A stretch of 64,000 bases of DNA. Source: Laccaria trichodermophora. Lineage: Eukaryota; Basidiomycota; Agaricomycetes; Agaricales; Hydnangiaceae. The notes under the pieces were generated by a model. It was not told where the DNA came from. It saw nothing but the letters and a program-made list of their open reading frames with translations, and searched no databases. The stretch's first letter is position 1, and every line of letters starts with the position of its first letter. The stretch lies in the NCBI GenBank assembly GCA_018417955.1, contig JACTVC010000001.1, positions 5,151,071-5,215,070 on the forward strand, read 5' to 3'. Below, piece after piece: positions 1 through 10,288 of this stretch. The position numbers and the translations under genes were made by a program.

Positions 1-699
1 GGATAAAAACATTGCCGACGTAGGTGGCATGCATATTAATGAGGATGCTGAGGTCAACTGGGAGCCAAAACCATCCGACTGGCTTGGACGCTTCCGTCAA
101 GTTGAACCAGCGGTGGAGAGTGACACGTACTGAACCGAACATGAGTAAGTCGAAACAGTAGAAAGACGGTCACCCACTAATTTGGAGGTTCTTTCTCGTG
201 TTAACATTCAGACTGTAGTACTTCCTATTCCAAGACCATTCCAAACAATCCATCTGTTGTCGATCAAGTAAGATTACGTCGGCCGCAGGAAAAAGATCTC
301 AATCACCTCTTTTGAAGGTGTTGAGCCATCCATAACATGGGAGAACTCGAGGACTGTCATTTTGTCGCTGACACTGGAGATGAGGCACTTGGGTCGACCA
401 TCCTCTGTTGGCGCCCCATGGATAGTCACATCTTCCCGAATCACGTTTAGCTTGACATAGGATGGCAAGGAGGACGCCGTCTTCCTCTTCTTCTTGGGCG
501 TCTGATCTGTGACGTGGCCTTGAGCACCGGGAATATAAGATTGCTCGGAGTCGTCATGGTCCAGGTGTCGCTTCCGCTGCGTGGGGGTTGATTGCAGTTC
601 TGCCTCCCAGTCGACCGGAGAATCTTCTGCGCTCAACAGCTGCATGTGTGTATCTAAGCGTTCAGGACGTTCAGGAGGCGTCAGCGACCGATTTGACAT
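1..699 (-). CDS. HNH-endonuclease-like protein, 3' end off the window
   Basis: Three exons read leftwards: 699-307, 253-178 and 129 to the left edge. The introns of 53 and 48 nt have GT..AG ends, and frame is kept through phases 0 and 1. The N-terminal ~80 residues are polar and include a basic KKKRK stretch (possible nuclear localisation). Then comes a CLIS..(x)n..SHVMDGSTPSKE segment followed by LEWSWNRKYYSLNVNT and LHRWFN. This order resembles the HNH-type domain proteins abundant in mushroom genomes (Cys, then His in a CHxxxRSTP-like context, then W/YY-LN and LHxxF). The second intron joins in frame into the LHRWFN part, which supports the model. The catalytic His is placed only by analogy. 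The substrate is unknown, and the protein may be a domesticated or non-catalytic member. The C-terminus lies outside the window. Confidence 0.6.
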
Positions 700-873
700 G
701 GCGAATGTCTAAAGTGATAAGCACAAACCCTACAAAATCAGTCACATAATAATGTGACATTGTGTGACGGAAGGCGTCAAGTCGTGCTACCTCTTTATGG
801 TGAACGATGCGTCGCACAACTCACCCACTCAATAGACGCTCCTAACTCACAATACTGTCCGAATAGCGTCATC

Positions 874-930
874 GAACGTGAATTTGCGCCGTTTTCCGAT
901 GAGTCTGTCTGATAGTGGGTCGGCCTCCAG
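874..930 (+). repeat. 57-bp segment shared with 34825-34881
   Basis: A stretch beginning GAACGTGA and ending GTCGGCCTCCAG recurs almost unchanged at 34825-34881. It ends about 11 bp left of the left edge of duplication copy A. Its function is unknown. Confidence 0.8.
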
Positions 931-960
931 CTGCATCCGTTAAGTCTTTCCGGGCCCCGG

Positions 961-984
961 GGGCTCCTTTCCATTCCGATCGGG
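961..984 (+). promoter_or_regulatory. Upstream box of membrane-family gene 1
   Basis: GGGCTCCTTTCCATTCCGAT followed by CGGG lies 52 bp before the ATG at 1036. The same box, with one or two changes, precedes the copies at 40045, 12973 and 13882. Upstream of 2606 a weaker version (CTCCTTTCCAGTC) is present. It is conserved where the surrounding sequence has diverged, so a promoter role is likely but inferred. Confidence 0.5.
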
Positions 985-1035
985 TGTCACAGTCGCTCAA
1001 TGTCTCGCTAACGCACAGTTTGTCCTACCTTCAAC

Positions 1036-1704
1036 ATGACGGAAATGATACTTGCCACTCTATCGATCTTCGCTCTGTTCCTGATACCGCTCGCCATACG
1101 ATATTTCTTGAACCCTCCTAAGATTCATCCCGTCCTCGGCATACCTGCAGAATTCGTCTTCTTAACAAGCGCCTTCTTCCTCCTGAAACCTCCTGTTGCC
1201 TCAAGTCTTATCTTCGGTATGCACACTACTTGATCCAACCCAGAATAAAGTCACTCAAGCTCGCATTTCCTACAGAATCTCTACCCCATGCACTCCAAAT
1301 AGCATCAATCGTCGCTTTTCTCCTCGCTGGAGATGTCTTGTTCAAGGCCCTCTTATACATAGGAGTCGACCCCCAATCTGAAACCGAAGTGGCACCGACT
1401 ATAGTCAAGGTTCTCATGATCCATGGAAGAATATTCGGCGGTCACTTCAAGGAACTTGTTTATCATGTACTGGGCTTCCGGCATCTCTTATTTGAGAGCG
1501 CTGTAGGTTTCGGTCGGACGCTGTGTGGATTAGACAATGAGCTCGACGACTTGGAATTACAGATACATATCAATAAACCACCATCGTGCACGGTGAGTGT
1601 CGACGATTTCCTTACATTCCCGTTCTATGCTATACAGCTACTCACTGTTTCTCATTAAGGACGTATCAGCACCACTCCCAATTCCGGATGAAATTAAGGG
1701 CTAG
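1036..1704 (+). CDS. Small multi-pass membrane protein, family member 1
   Basis: Three exons (1036-1216, 1276-1592, 1660-1704; introns 59 and 67 nt, phases 1 and 0) give 180 aa. Hydrophobic segments lie at about residues 4-25, 37-60 and 69-92, followed by an amphipathic stretch, an acidic CGLDNELDDLEL patch and a short tail (DVSAPLPIPDEIKG). I do not recognise a named domain. Six copies in the window share this exon plan, including the PAEF..L/I-SAFFLL motif in segment 2 and the GD..FKALLYIGVD motif in segment 3. The matching tail in the paralogs confirms the third exon. Gene 2 converges on it about 250 bp downstream. The role is unknown; a membrane location follows from the hydrophobicity. 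Confidence 0.75.
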
Positions 1705-1951
1705 GGAAATTTCCTAGTAATAAACTTACTCTTCCTCCTGTAGACGACAATGGACTTTGAATGGTAATGGTATTTCGTTTCAGAGTACAGATCCGCGCTG
1801 AGTGGTACGAGAGAAAACGCACTCAATCTAGTATAATTCGCCACGCTGAAAAGCCAGATATCATTATTTAACTTTTAATTCACTGTCTCGAGAAGAACAA
1901 ATGGCAAGATAGAAAGTTGATTGTCCTAAAAGTTTCATGGTCACCCGAAAA

Positions 1952-2606
1952 TTATTTCGGGTGGCGCTGATGCGTCCTTCGTCAAAAAATACTCAATTGG
2001 CACAACCCATTAACGAACACAAAATCTCGACAACTCACGTCATACGACGGTGGATATTAGCACGGGTCTGCGACTCCAAATCTCCATCATCCTCAAGCTC
2101 CAATCCAAAACACAAAACACTATGTCCAAGATCTCCAACACAGACAAGCAAGGTATGTTCAAGGCGCAGCACAAGCCGCGCAAGATCCTTGATATAAACA
2201 CCAAACTTCTGTCCATAGACGAAGATAAACTTCGCCAACGTTTGTGCCATTGGGCCCTCTTCACGACGACACCCACCCCCAAGAAATACGAGAGCCTTGT
2301 AATATATGTCTGCGATGAGGAAAAAAACGAAGATGAACGGTATTTTGCCGATGTATGGCATTTCTGTAGAAAATATTGAGTGATCAATTGTGCTTTGGGG
2401 TTGGATGGAAGAAAGCACAGTTGCATACCGTAGAAAGGACCTGAGGTCGGTTTCAGGAGAAAGAAGATGCCCAACAAGGATGTGCATTCGGCTGGTATCC
2501 AGAGGAAAGGACGGATGCGGGAAGTGTTGAAGTAATATCCTAGGAAGATCGGTATCAGGACGAGCAGAGCAAGTATCAATGATGCGACCAGTATGTTCAT
2601 GTTCAC
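1952..2606 (-). CDS. Small multi-pass membrane protein, family member 2
   Basis: Exons 2606-2429, 2363-2039 and about 1976-1952 (175 aa). Exon 1 encodes two hydrophobic segments (LILALLVLIPIFLGYYF; CTSLLGIFFLLKP) and exon 2 a third (IPFIFVFFLIADIYYKALVFLGGG). It diverges from member 1 but keeps the phase-1 first intron and the YKAL/FKAL motif. The last splice is uncertain. The donor AC|GTGAGT gives phase 2 and an end at 1952, whereas homology with the other tails (DASAPPEI) would need phase 0 and an end at 1941. The copy-B partner at 41926-42587 has the same ambiguity. The two genes of the pair are convergent. Confidence 0.65.
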
Positions 2607-2879
2607 GATGTTGGAGTTGGGATGAAGTAGAGGCGTACTGGAATGCTAGACATTCCTGTGGCTATGATCCTAAACAGACTGGAAAGGAGATCACCACGGT
2701 GCGTGCGCGAACGCTGCGCCGGGGTGCACCATTCTGGGTTAATGTAAAATCACAAACAACATTGGATTGACAGTCAGAGAAACCAAAGGATGGTGCGATG
2801 GGTATGTAGGGGAAGAGAATCATGACGCTACAAATCGAAGAAAGGGCACGTCGTCAGTCTCGAAAGGGCACATCGCCAG

Positions 2880-3260
2880 TGTCGTAGCGAATGAAGGGGG
2901 AGCACAGAAATGAGGAGGCCAGTGCCATAACCCCCAACAGCTATGTAAGTAATCTTCAACGACTTCACCGCTAGCGGACGGATCGTCAAGAACCGTGGAC
3001 CATGTTCACGAATCACGACGCACCGAACCACGGGCGTCGCAAACCTCACATGGGCATTGTGTGTACCCCTCGCGGATTTCTGGATCCGCCATAGTAGTCC
3101 ACGTATCGATGCTGAACCTACTCCGATTTCGGCGTTAGCACAAGTTAGAAGGGAGAAGCAATTTGAATTTACGCGACAACAATTTTTCAATCGTTTTGGC
3201 TCCGATGGGCGGGAGGTGGAAAGGGAGGTACGTAGCATAGAATGGACGTTCGCGTAGGTA
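2880..3260 (+). repeat. Dispersed degenerate segment, copy 1 (possible gene relic)
   Basis: Related sequence occurs at 14046-14455, 32090-32430 (partly inverted) and 42840-43220. A plus-strand reading frame, 3057-3257, encodes MCVPLADFWIRHSSPR and a charged C-terminus. The block with TTGGTTVANLTW-like coding upstream is shared between copies, but no copy keeps a long frame. It may be the relic of an intron-bearing gene or of a transposable element. No function is assigned. Confidence 0.35.
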
Positions 3261-3597
3261 GTGTTTAGGATGTCGAAAAAACAATATCGTCACGCTGGGA
3301 GGGAGGAGTATCGTTATTTTCGACCAAATTTGAGGATTGGGATTGGTGAGTACGATTCTTGCACGATTCCATTCTCCACACACCTATTTGTTACTTGCTC
3401 ATACACCATACAGCCCCACCCATCCGCTTGCTAGTTTCCATCACACCATTCATCTTCCATCGCCATTTCGTCACCTCCCTCTGCGCCAAGGCAGACCGAC
3501 AACCGTCCCGCAAAAGCCTTCCCCGTCTTCCGTCATCGAAACGACAAAGACCGCGCCCGATTGCGTTGGCCCGACTAACGCAAGTCAGACGTACTAG

Positions 3598-3838
3598 CGA
3601 GTCAGTTGTGTGCGACCAGTGTTGGCCGGAGTGGTTGAACGCTTATTCGATAGACTTGGAGGAACGCCCTCGTTTCAAAGCCATATGCGGATGTACGTTT
3701 GCCCATCTTGTGAAGTCGCTTGTACGAAGGTCGTCGTGTGGATGGTGCGTTTTTTACGGTGAGCGATTCCGCATCGCAGGGGATGATTCGGAAGGACGAG
3801 GATGTTGTCATGTCATGGTGGTGATAAATTGGGATTGA
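3598..3838 (+). pseudogene. Cysteine-rich ORF resembling the N-terminus of HET-type proteins
   Basis: The frame reads VVCDQCWPEWLNAY, then CGCTFAHLVKSL and SSCGWCVF, and ends in VVINWD. A CxxCW start followed about 50 residues later by CxxC is the pattern seen at the N-terminus of many basidiomycete heterokaryon-incompatibility (HET) domain proteins. The HET core itself is not found downstream, so I read this as a fragment. Copy B keeps the same frame at 43571-43801 with a few substitutions. Upstream frames 3337-3597 (serine/proline-rich) could be an earlier exon. The assignment is a weak motif-based inference. Confidence 0.3.
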
Positions 3839-3839
3839 G

Positions 3840-4455
3840 GAGGGGTAGTAGATGAAATTCTGTTGCATCCGATATGCGGCCTGAGGAACTGGGGGTTGAG
3901 AAGTAAGTAGTCAACGTGGAGCCTGAGACACATTGCGTGGTGCTGAAGAGACGAGTGGATGTGTAAGTAGTATGCGTTGGTATGTGGAACATCGGCTAAC
4001 TCACTGGAGACGGAGCTTGACTAGCTTGACTAGCGAGTGGGAGGGTCGCAACGATGACCCCGCGCTTTTGGTGTTGAGTTGAACGTTGAGTCGGTTGATT
4101 TCTTGTTCGTTGTTTGGTCACGGGCTTTGGCTTTGAATCCAAACAGTGCCCCACCCACCCTCTTGGCGACGCAATCTACCAGTCTGGACATTCCACCGTC
4201 ATCTATCGAACCAAGGCGCCTAAGGGTTCGTTCATGCGGTTGTCCTCATTTGGAGTCCTTGAAACACCGCAAGACGGAATTCCCCCAAGAATCAAAGCCG
4301 ATAAATCAATTATACTTAAACTGAAACTTGAAGGCGGCCGGCGGCGTATACTTTGCACCCTTTGTAGACAACGCTTGCCCTTCTGTCTTGTAATTGCTAT
4401 ATATGTCTCTCAACTTCTGGGATGAGGGCCTGTGGTAAAAAATTGCGACTTCTCC
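3840..4455. other. Non-coding stretch before the tRNA-like array
   Basis: No convincing gene. It includes a fragment around 4100-4150 (GGCTTTGGCTTTGAATCCAA) that recurs in inverted orientation at about 25200 and 27740, marking it as dispersed repeat material. Confidence 0.5.
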
Positions 4456-7352
4456 TATGATCTCGTCAAGGGAGTTGAACCTTGGTTGAACCCCTACTGA
4501 CCGTGTTTTATGCATTCTACGCAGAGATAAGTCTTTTCTACCTATATGCGGTGCTACCAATGCACCAACCAAGACCTTGCTTGGATTATCATTCATGCTC
4601 TGAATGCCTCAAGAGTCAGAGAGTTGGATTCATTCATGTTCAATGGTGGAACTATTTCTTCAAGTTTGGATCGTTCATCCAAGAGAGTGTTGAGATGCTG
4701 TAAATCCAGGGTCACAAAAAAAAAAAAGAGAGCAAAAGGTCGATATTCACATATGATTACTCACCAGTACTCTTTGTTTGGGAGTCAAAGCCAGCTATCA
4801 TATTTGCTGACACTTAGAGCCATCCAAGTGTTAGAAATTAAATGTGTGTGCCAGCCAATGCACCAACGAGGAACTTTACTGAATGGCACCAAACAGTCCT
4901 TTGGATCGAATGTGATACTCTCCATCCAACACCAAATGTTGTAATTCAAGCTGAACAATCTCATGCTAATATTCAAATGGACTTAGACCAGTGATGAAAT
5001 ATTCGCCACTCCATGCAAAAAGTCAATGCATAAGCAATTACATCTCTGTCTAGGACTTGAACCCAGTCCTTGTGTGAATGTGCACACAATGGTCAATTTT
5101 TTTAATGTGTGCTGGCCAGTGCACCAACAGAGAGTCTTGCCATTTCTGACATCAATGCCTTCAAAGCATGAATTTCCATTTACAACAACAGCCTGAGACA
5201 AGGAATGAGATTGAATCTCTGAGTGCTTTCCAGACATCTTATTAAAGGTGAGTGTTGGGTTGGGATACAACAGCAAAGAACACCCAAAAAAAGGCTGAAA
5301 CTTTGAAAATTCCTTGGGAGGTGAATCCAATCTTTGTGTGGAATGATCTATGACTCCGAGGTCAAGCCAAGCTTTGCACATGTGCTGCCAATACACCAAT
5401 GGACCATTGATATTTCAATCTCCTTGTTCTATATATCCTAATTTTCTCACTCAAAAATCAATGACTTTTGTGAAATTTTGAACATAACCTTTGGCATATT
5501 TTGTATTGTATTGAGTCCCAGCAGAACACTACATTCTTTGTCCCTTGAAATTTTATGTAAATGCTTATATAAAATAAAACAAAAGGCTGCAATTTTTATA
5601 AAATTCAAATGGATTGAAATGAAAACCCTTCATCTGGGAATTGAACCCAGCTATCACAATTGTGAAGTGATGTTTCATGTATTGTCAACATGTGTAGTAA
5701 CCAGGACACCAACAAAGACCTTTTAAAACTTGAAAGTTGAGTCAACTATGCTTCTACCATGTCTTGGGGGCACACAAATTGACTGAAGCTAGCTCTATCT
5801 AATCAGTATTGACATTGCAAGACCAAGGGGGTCCTAGGCTTCAAAGATCCAGATCTCATATTCATGTCAAAGATGTATGTAGAATATTTGTATATTACCA
5901 TATATATCTGGTAACTATTCCCTTTAATGGAGAGGATATAAAAATATTTGTGTGCTGGAAAACTTTTGCATAGTCACTGTATGGGGGGTCAGTTTCTTTT
6001 TCAAGCTTGACCTACCTACCTACAATAATCAGGCACATGTCCATATACAGTATTAGTAACATGACATAATCATTGTGATCAATTTGTCCAATGATGATAT
6101 ATCCACCACTCCATGCAAATACTCATATTCATATTGTTTGGTTACATCTCTGTCTAGGACTTGCCAGTTCCTATGCACACAATGGACAATTTTCTATGTG
6201 TGTGCTGGCCAGTGCACCAACAGAGAGTCTTGCAATTTCCAACATCAATGCTTTCAAGACATGAACTTCCATTTGCAACTCCAGAGCGAAGGAATGAGAT
6301 TGAAATTTTCAAAAATCTTATCAAAGATGAGTGTTGGGGTGGGGATACTACAGCAAAGAACATCCAAAAAGAGATGGCCAACCTATCAAAAAAATGTAGC
6401 AATATATATTGCTTTCATATACTCTTGTCAAGGAAGTTGAACCCTTGTCAGATATACTTACCATGTATTATGCATTCTACACAGAGACAAATTGTTTTTG
6501 CCTGTATGTGGTGCAACCAATGCACCAACAAGGACCTTGTTTGTATCATGATTCATGCTCTGAATATTTCAAAGGGGATTCATGTTTAATGGTATTTGGG
6601 TGGCAGAACTAAACTATTTATTCAAATTTGGATTGTTTATCTAAGAAAAAGTTTGAAAGTGCTGAGGCCCTGTAGATCCCTTGGTCAAAAGAACAAGTAA
6701 GCAAAAAGAATTTGGTAACAACCAAGTAGTAACCACTCTTCATTTGGGAGTTGAGCCTGGCATATCACATTTGCTGAAACTTAGAACCATCCATGTGTTA
6801 GAAATTAAATGCATGTGATAACTGATGCACCAACAAAGAATGACAATAGACAATTCTGTGAATTGAATGTGATACCCTTTCCATCTGGCATTGAATGCTG
6901 TTATTCAAAACTGAACAACTTCCTAATCATATTCAAATGAACAGACAAACAAGGATTTATCCAACACTCCATGCACAAAAATCGTAGCCTCATGATGGCA
7001 TTCTCTGTCTAGGACTCGAACCCAGTTCGTGTGTAAATATGCACACAATGGACAATTTGTGATGCAGCCAATGCACCAACAGAGAGTCTTGTAACTGTCA
7101 ACATCAATGCCTTCAAAGTGTGATCATACATTTGCAACAACAGCCCAAGCCACAGAATGAGATCAAATTTCTGAGTGCTTTCCAGGTGTTCTATGAAAGA
7201 CAAGTGTTGGGGCAAAGGTGTTATAGAGAAGGACACTCAGAAAAAGGAGTTACAAAATAGACCTAGAGCTCTGCCTGGGAGTTGAACCCAATCTTTGCAT
7301 GGAAAGTGTGATGCTTTACATGAGTGCTGCCAATACACCAACAGATCATTGA
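4456..7352 (-). repeat. Array of ten tRNA-like modules (copy A)
   Basis: Read on the minus strand, modules recur every 250-400 bp. Each has an A-box-like TTGGTGCATTGG near its start and a B-box-like GGGTTCRANTCC near its end. The flanks are short complementary ends (CTTCGTT/GACGAAG or CTCTGT/ACAGAG types) that can pair like an acceptor stem. From high to low coordinate they start near 7350, 7090, 6840, 6530, 6230, 5720, 5400, 5150, 4870 and 4570. Four module types (here b, c, d, e) appear in the order b-c-d-e, c-d, b-c-d-e. The sequence between them is AT-rich with no long ORF. They are tRNA-derived rather than tRNA genes, because the anticodon arms are not conserved and the middle parts vary in length. 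Confidence 0.7.
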
Positions 7353-7359
7353 TATTACA

Positions 7360-10245
7360 ATCTTCTTGTTCTATATGTTGACTTTCCCACCCATGAATCA
7401 TTGACTGTCAAGAACTTTACAACACAGCTTTGTCATTGTCCCAGCAAAACGCGACATTCCTCATGCATATAAATTTCATGTTGATTTCATGTAAAGGCTC
7501 CAGATAGCATGATCTCCATAGCATTGCAGGAGAAAGGTTTGTCTCCACTTAGTGTACAAGGTTTCCTTCTCATTCACTCATCTCACATTGCATTCAAGTC
7601 GTTTCTTGATTCATATGGGCTCCGGGGCTGGTCAATTGAACTCGCGATCAGATCACATGAGCGTGCCAAACCACCCTCGTGATCAGCGTTTTCTTCCTGC
7701 CCTCCCATCCTCGACAACATGCCACCACGAAACGGCGTGTATACACGTAATCGAGCTTCGCCTCGCTAGGTGAAGCAATCCCGCCTCAATTTCCTGAGTC
7801 CGATAGGTGACTCTTTGTAAACGGTAGGCTTCGTCATAGATCCACGGCTCTGACCCCCTCTCACATATCTTAAAAGGTAAGATGATAAAAAGCTCTCGTG
7901 GACGAGGATCCCCGGATTAGCTGATATCAAGGAAGACGTCACGTCGGCAAGGTTCACAGCTAAGCATCCCTGCCTCTGTCTTCTACTCAGACTGTCTCAG
8001 CTGACAGTGACAATACCTGGGCTTGAACGTCAGAGGGATCACGGGAGGACAGTTTTAAGCGAGGACGGATGCTCAAAATGGACGAACAAGGTTTAGGGCG
8101 AGTACGTGCACATTGAAAGCAAGGTACTTCATCTTTTCAAACTTGTGATACGCTCATTGATTTTTTTGAACAGAACCCCAACGATCCCGAAATCACCCCG
8201 ACGACTCCGCCACTACTCATTCAGGCGCATACATTCATCTGTATCCTTCTTTCCATCCACAGCTTCTTCAAGCGCTATTCCTATCTCGTCATTGTCAATT
8301 CCGAGGGTGGTCGCAACGTATGGCCCCATCGGGGTCACGATGATAGTGATTCCGGTGTGCTATACCACGCTAGGCCATTGCGGGAGGCATAGTGTGCTCG
8401 TTCGACTTTCTCGGACGGCGCACACATCTCAGTCGAGATTGATCGCGTTTCACGCTGTTTCAGCTGAATGTTCAGATTTGCGTGCCCTTTCATCGACTAC
8501 GTCAATTACACCCCCCTATCCGCCACCTTCAGCCTGAAGCTCTTGACACGGCGACCCCCACCGTTGCTATTTCACATGAAGTTTTGAGTCTAGCTGTTGA
8601 AACTCAGTCGTCGAGCAATAGTTCTTCAGCATGCACGTACCAACGCCAAACCGTAGTGAATTTCAGTTGTTGGCAAAGATATTCTTCACTCGCGTCGGCT
8701 GCAGTCCTGAGAGCGTTGATTGCTTTTTGTCGACGCTAGAACCTCGCGCGTTAGCTCCTGCTCCCACGGCTGCTTCAGAGGGTGCGTATCAGGTGTTACA
8801 CCCGATTTAAATATTCGACTGGAACTCGGAACATGTCTTCAAATCGTTTGTATAGTATCCAGCTTCTCACCAATCTCGACTCAATCTCATGCAGATGATA
8901 CGAAACAATAGTGCTAAATTCATCCGAGAATCCCAACATTATCAATCCGCCTCGCCCTCAACCAAATCCCTTCGAGTTACCCGCGATACCCTCCCAAACC
9001 CCTCAAAGTCTGAACGTCCACGAAACTTTCCTAGCTGAAGTAAGGGCACTTCGTGCCATGCTTATCACGCAACCCACAATTTGGACACTCGGGGCCCGGG
9101 TCGGGTTCAGCAGGCTTGGGCTTCCTGTTAAATTCAATTCATCTAATTAGTCCGAAGCGAAATTTAATGCTGGTGGATGAGAAGGGGTATTTCATACGGT
9201 TTGGTCCCAGGTGGTAGTGGTGGTCTTTCGTACATTGTTGAACTGTCTTGTCTTGGTTGTAATTCTCGTTGAGTGTCAATGATAGGTGGGTAAATCACCC
9301 GATACGAGGGGTCACATATTACACTTCTGGCCGCCGTTACCTCACCCCACGTCAATTGTCCGGGGTGTGCGTGTGGATGTGGGGCATCTGCATTACTGAG
9401 CCGTGTCACTTTAGGTTAGCTTTCGTCATGCGACGGGATATTTTTAGCGACGTACCTGACGATGAAGTGGGCGGGGTAACAGTTCCAACGGTCCAGTGGT
9501 GGTGGTGATTTTGAAATGGTATGCGAAGATAATGTGAGGACGGTGGCGAATTTGAGGGTAAACTCGATCCGGCGAAAACAAGACAACGCAAGCGGTTATT
9601 GATGATGGGCGTTTAGCGTTTGACAGACGTACCAATCAGGTAGTGTCGGATGAATAGTACCAGAGGTCAGGTGGTAAGTAAATGTTACAGCGTGCGATTG
9701 CATACCTTATAACGAGAGGGCTGGGCATCAGAATCATAGGGGAGACCGCATACGTCGGGGGCGGGGCTAGTGCTGGTTTCCCCGAGGCGCGCGCTTGAAG
9801 AGTCAGATTGAAGAGCCACCGGCGTCTAGTATCCTTGAGTAGCCCCGGAGTTCCTGATTCCCGAACGATGTAAGTAAGCCTTGCGCAAGACCATGGTTGG
9901 ATGGCGTGTAGTAATTGTTAATGCCAATGATTGATAATACAGTTGGGTAGTACTAGTAGTCAATGGCTCATGATCTTATATCCATTTATGACGCCCATAC
10001 ATATGCCACTTACCTTTGACCGTGAGCGGGCGCCATGGAAGCTATCTCGTGTCCAAGTAAGCTGTCGTGTTGTTGTCAGTTGGTCGTAAGATTGAACACC
10101 TCCGTGGCGCGTAAACGCAATGCCGATACACACGTGATCGTTTGTCAGCAATCGTTGATTCGTCATCGTTGCAAATGGATCTTGCTTGGACAATCTTTTG
10201 CCATGGCCATGCTGCTTCTCCAAATTCTTCTTCCCGTGGCTTCCC
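7360..10245. other. Uncharacterised single-copy-like stretch within the duplication
   Basis: Present in both duplication copies (counterpart 60150-63080). ORFs are short, serine/proline-rich and mostly not kept in frame between copies. One minus-strand frame (9409-9164, ending TMYERPPLPPGTK...) stays open in copy B (62240-61992), so a small gene or exon on the minus strand over 9164-9635 is possible. I cannot name a product. Confidence 0.4.
9164..9409 (-). CDS. Hypothetical 81-aa ORF conserved in both duplication copies
   Basis: Encodes a His/Pro-rich N-terminus (NADAPHPHAHPGQLTWGEV) and a C-terminal TMYERPPLPPGT motif. The copy at 61992-62240 is open over the same length, with one extra residue and mostly conservative changes. 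It may be the last exon of a longer gene with exons around 9444-9635. No family is recognised, and conservation between recent duplicates is weak evidence of function. Confidence 0.3.
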   Translation of the reverse strand: MTRLSNADAPHPHAHPGQLTWGEVTAARSVICDPSYRVIYPPIIDTQRELQPRQDSSTMYERPPLPPGTKPYEIPLLIHQH

Positions 10246-10253
10246 TTTATAAG
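10246..10253 (+). promoter_or_regulatory. TATA-like box of CYS3
   Basis: TTTATAAG lies 36 bp before the CYS3 ATG. It is also present in copy B ahead of 63125. Confidence 0.5.
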
Positions 10254-10288
10254 CCTTTCATCAATCGCTTACCACCCACATTCGCACC

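Noticed and set aside
2035..2487. 150-codon minus ORF starting MHILVGHLL
   Set aside because: It reads through intron 1 of membrane-family gene 2; the spliced model agrees with five paralogs.
4456..7352. Canonical tRNA genes
   Set aside because: A- and B-box-like motifs and paired ends are present, but the middle sections vary in length, no anticodon arm is conserved, and bases of the stems are mutated in many modules.
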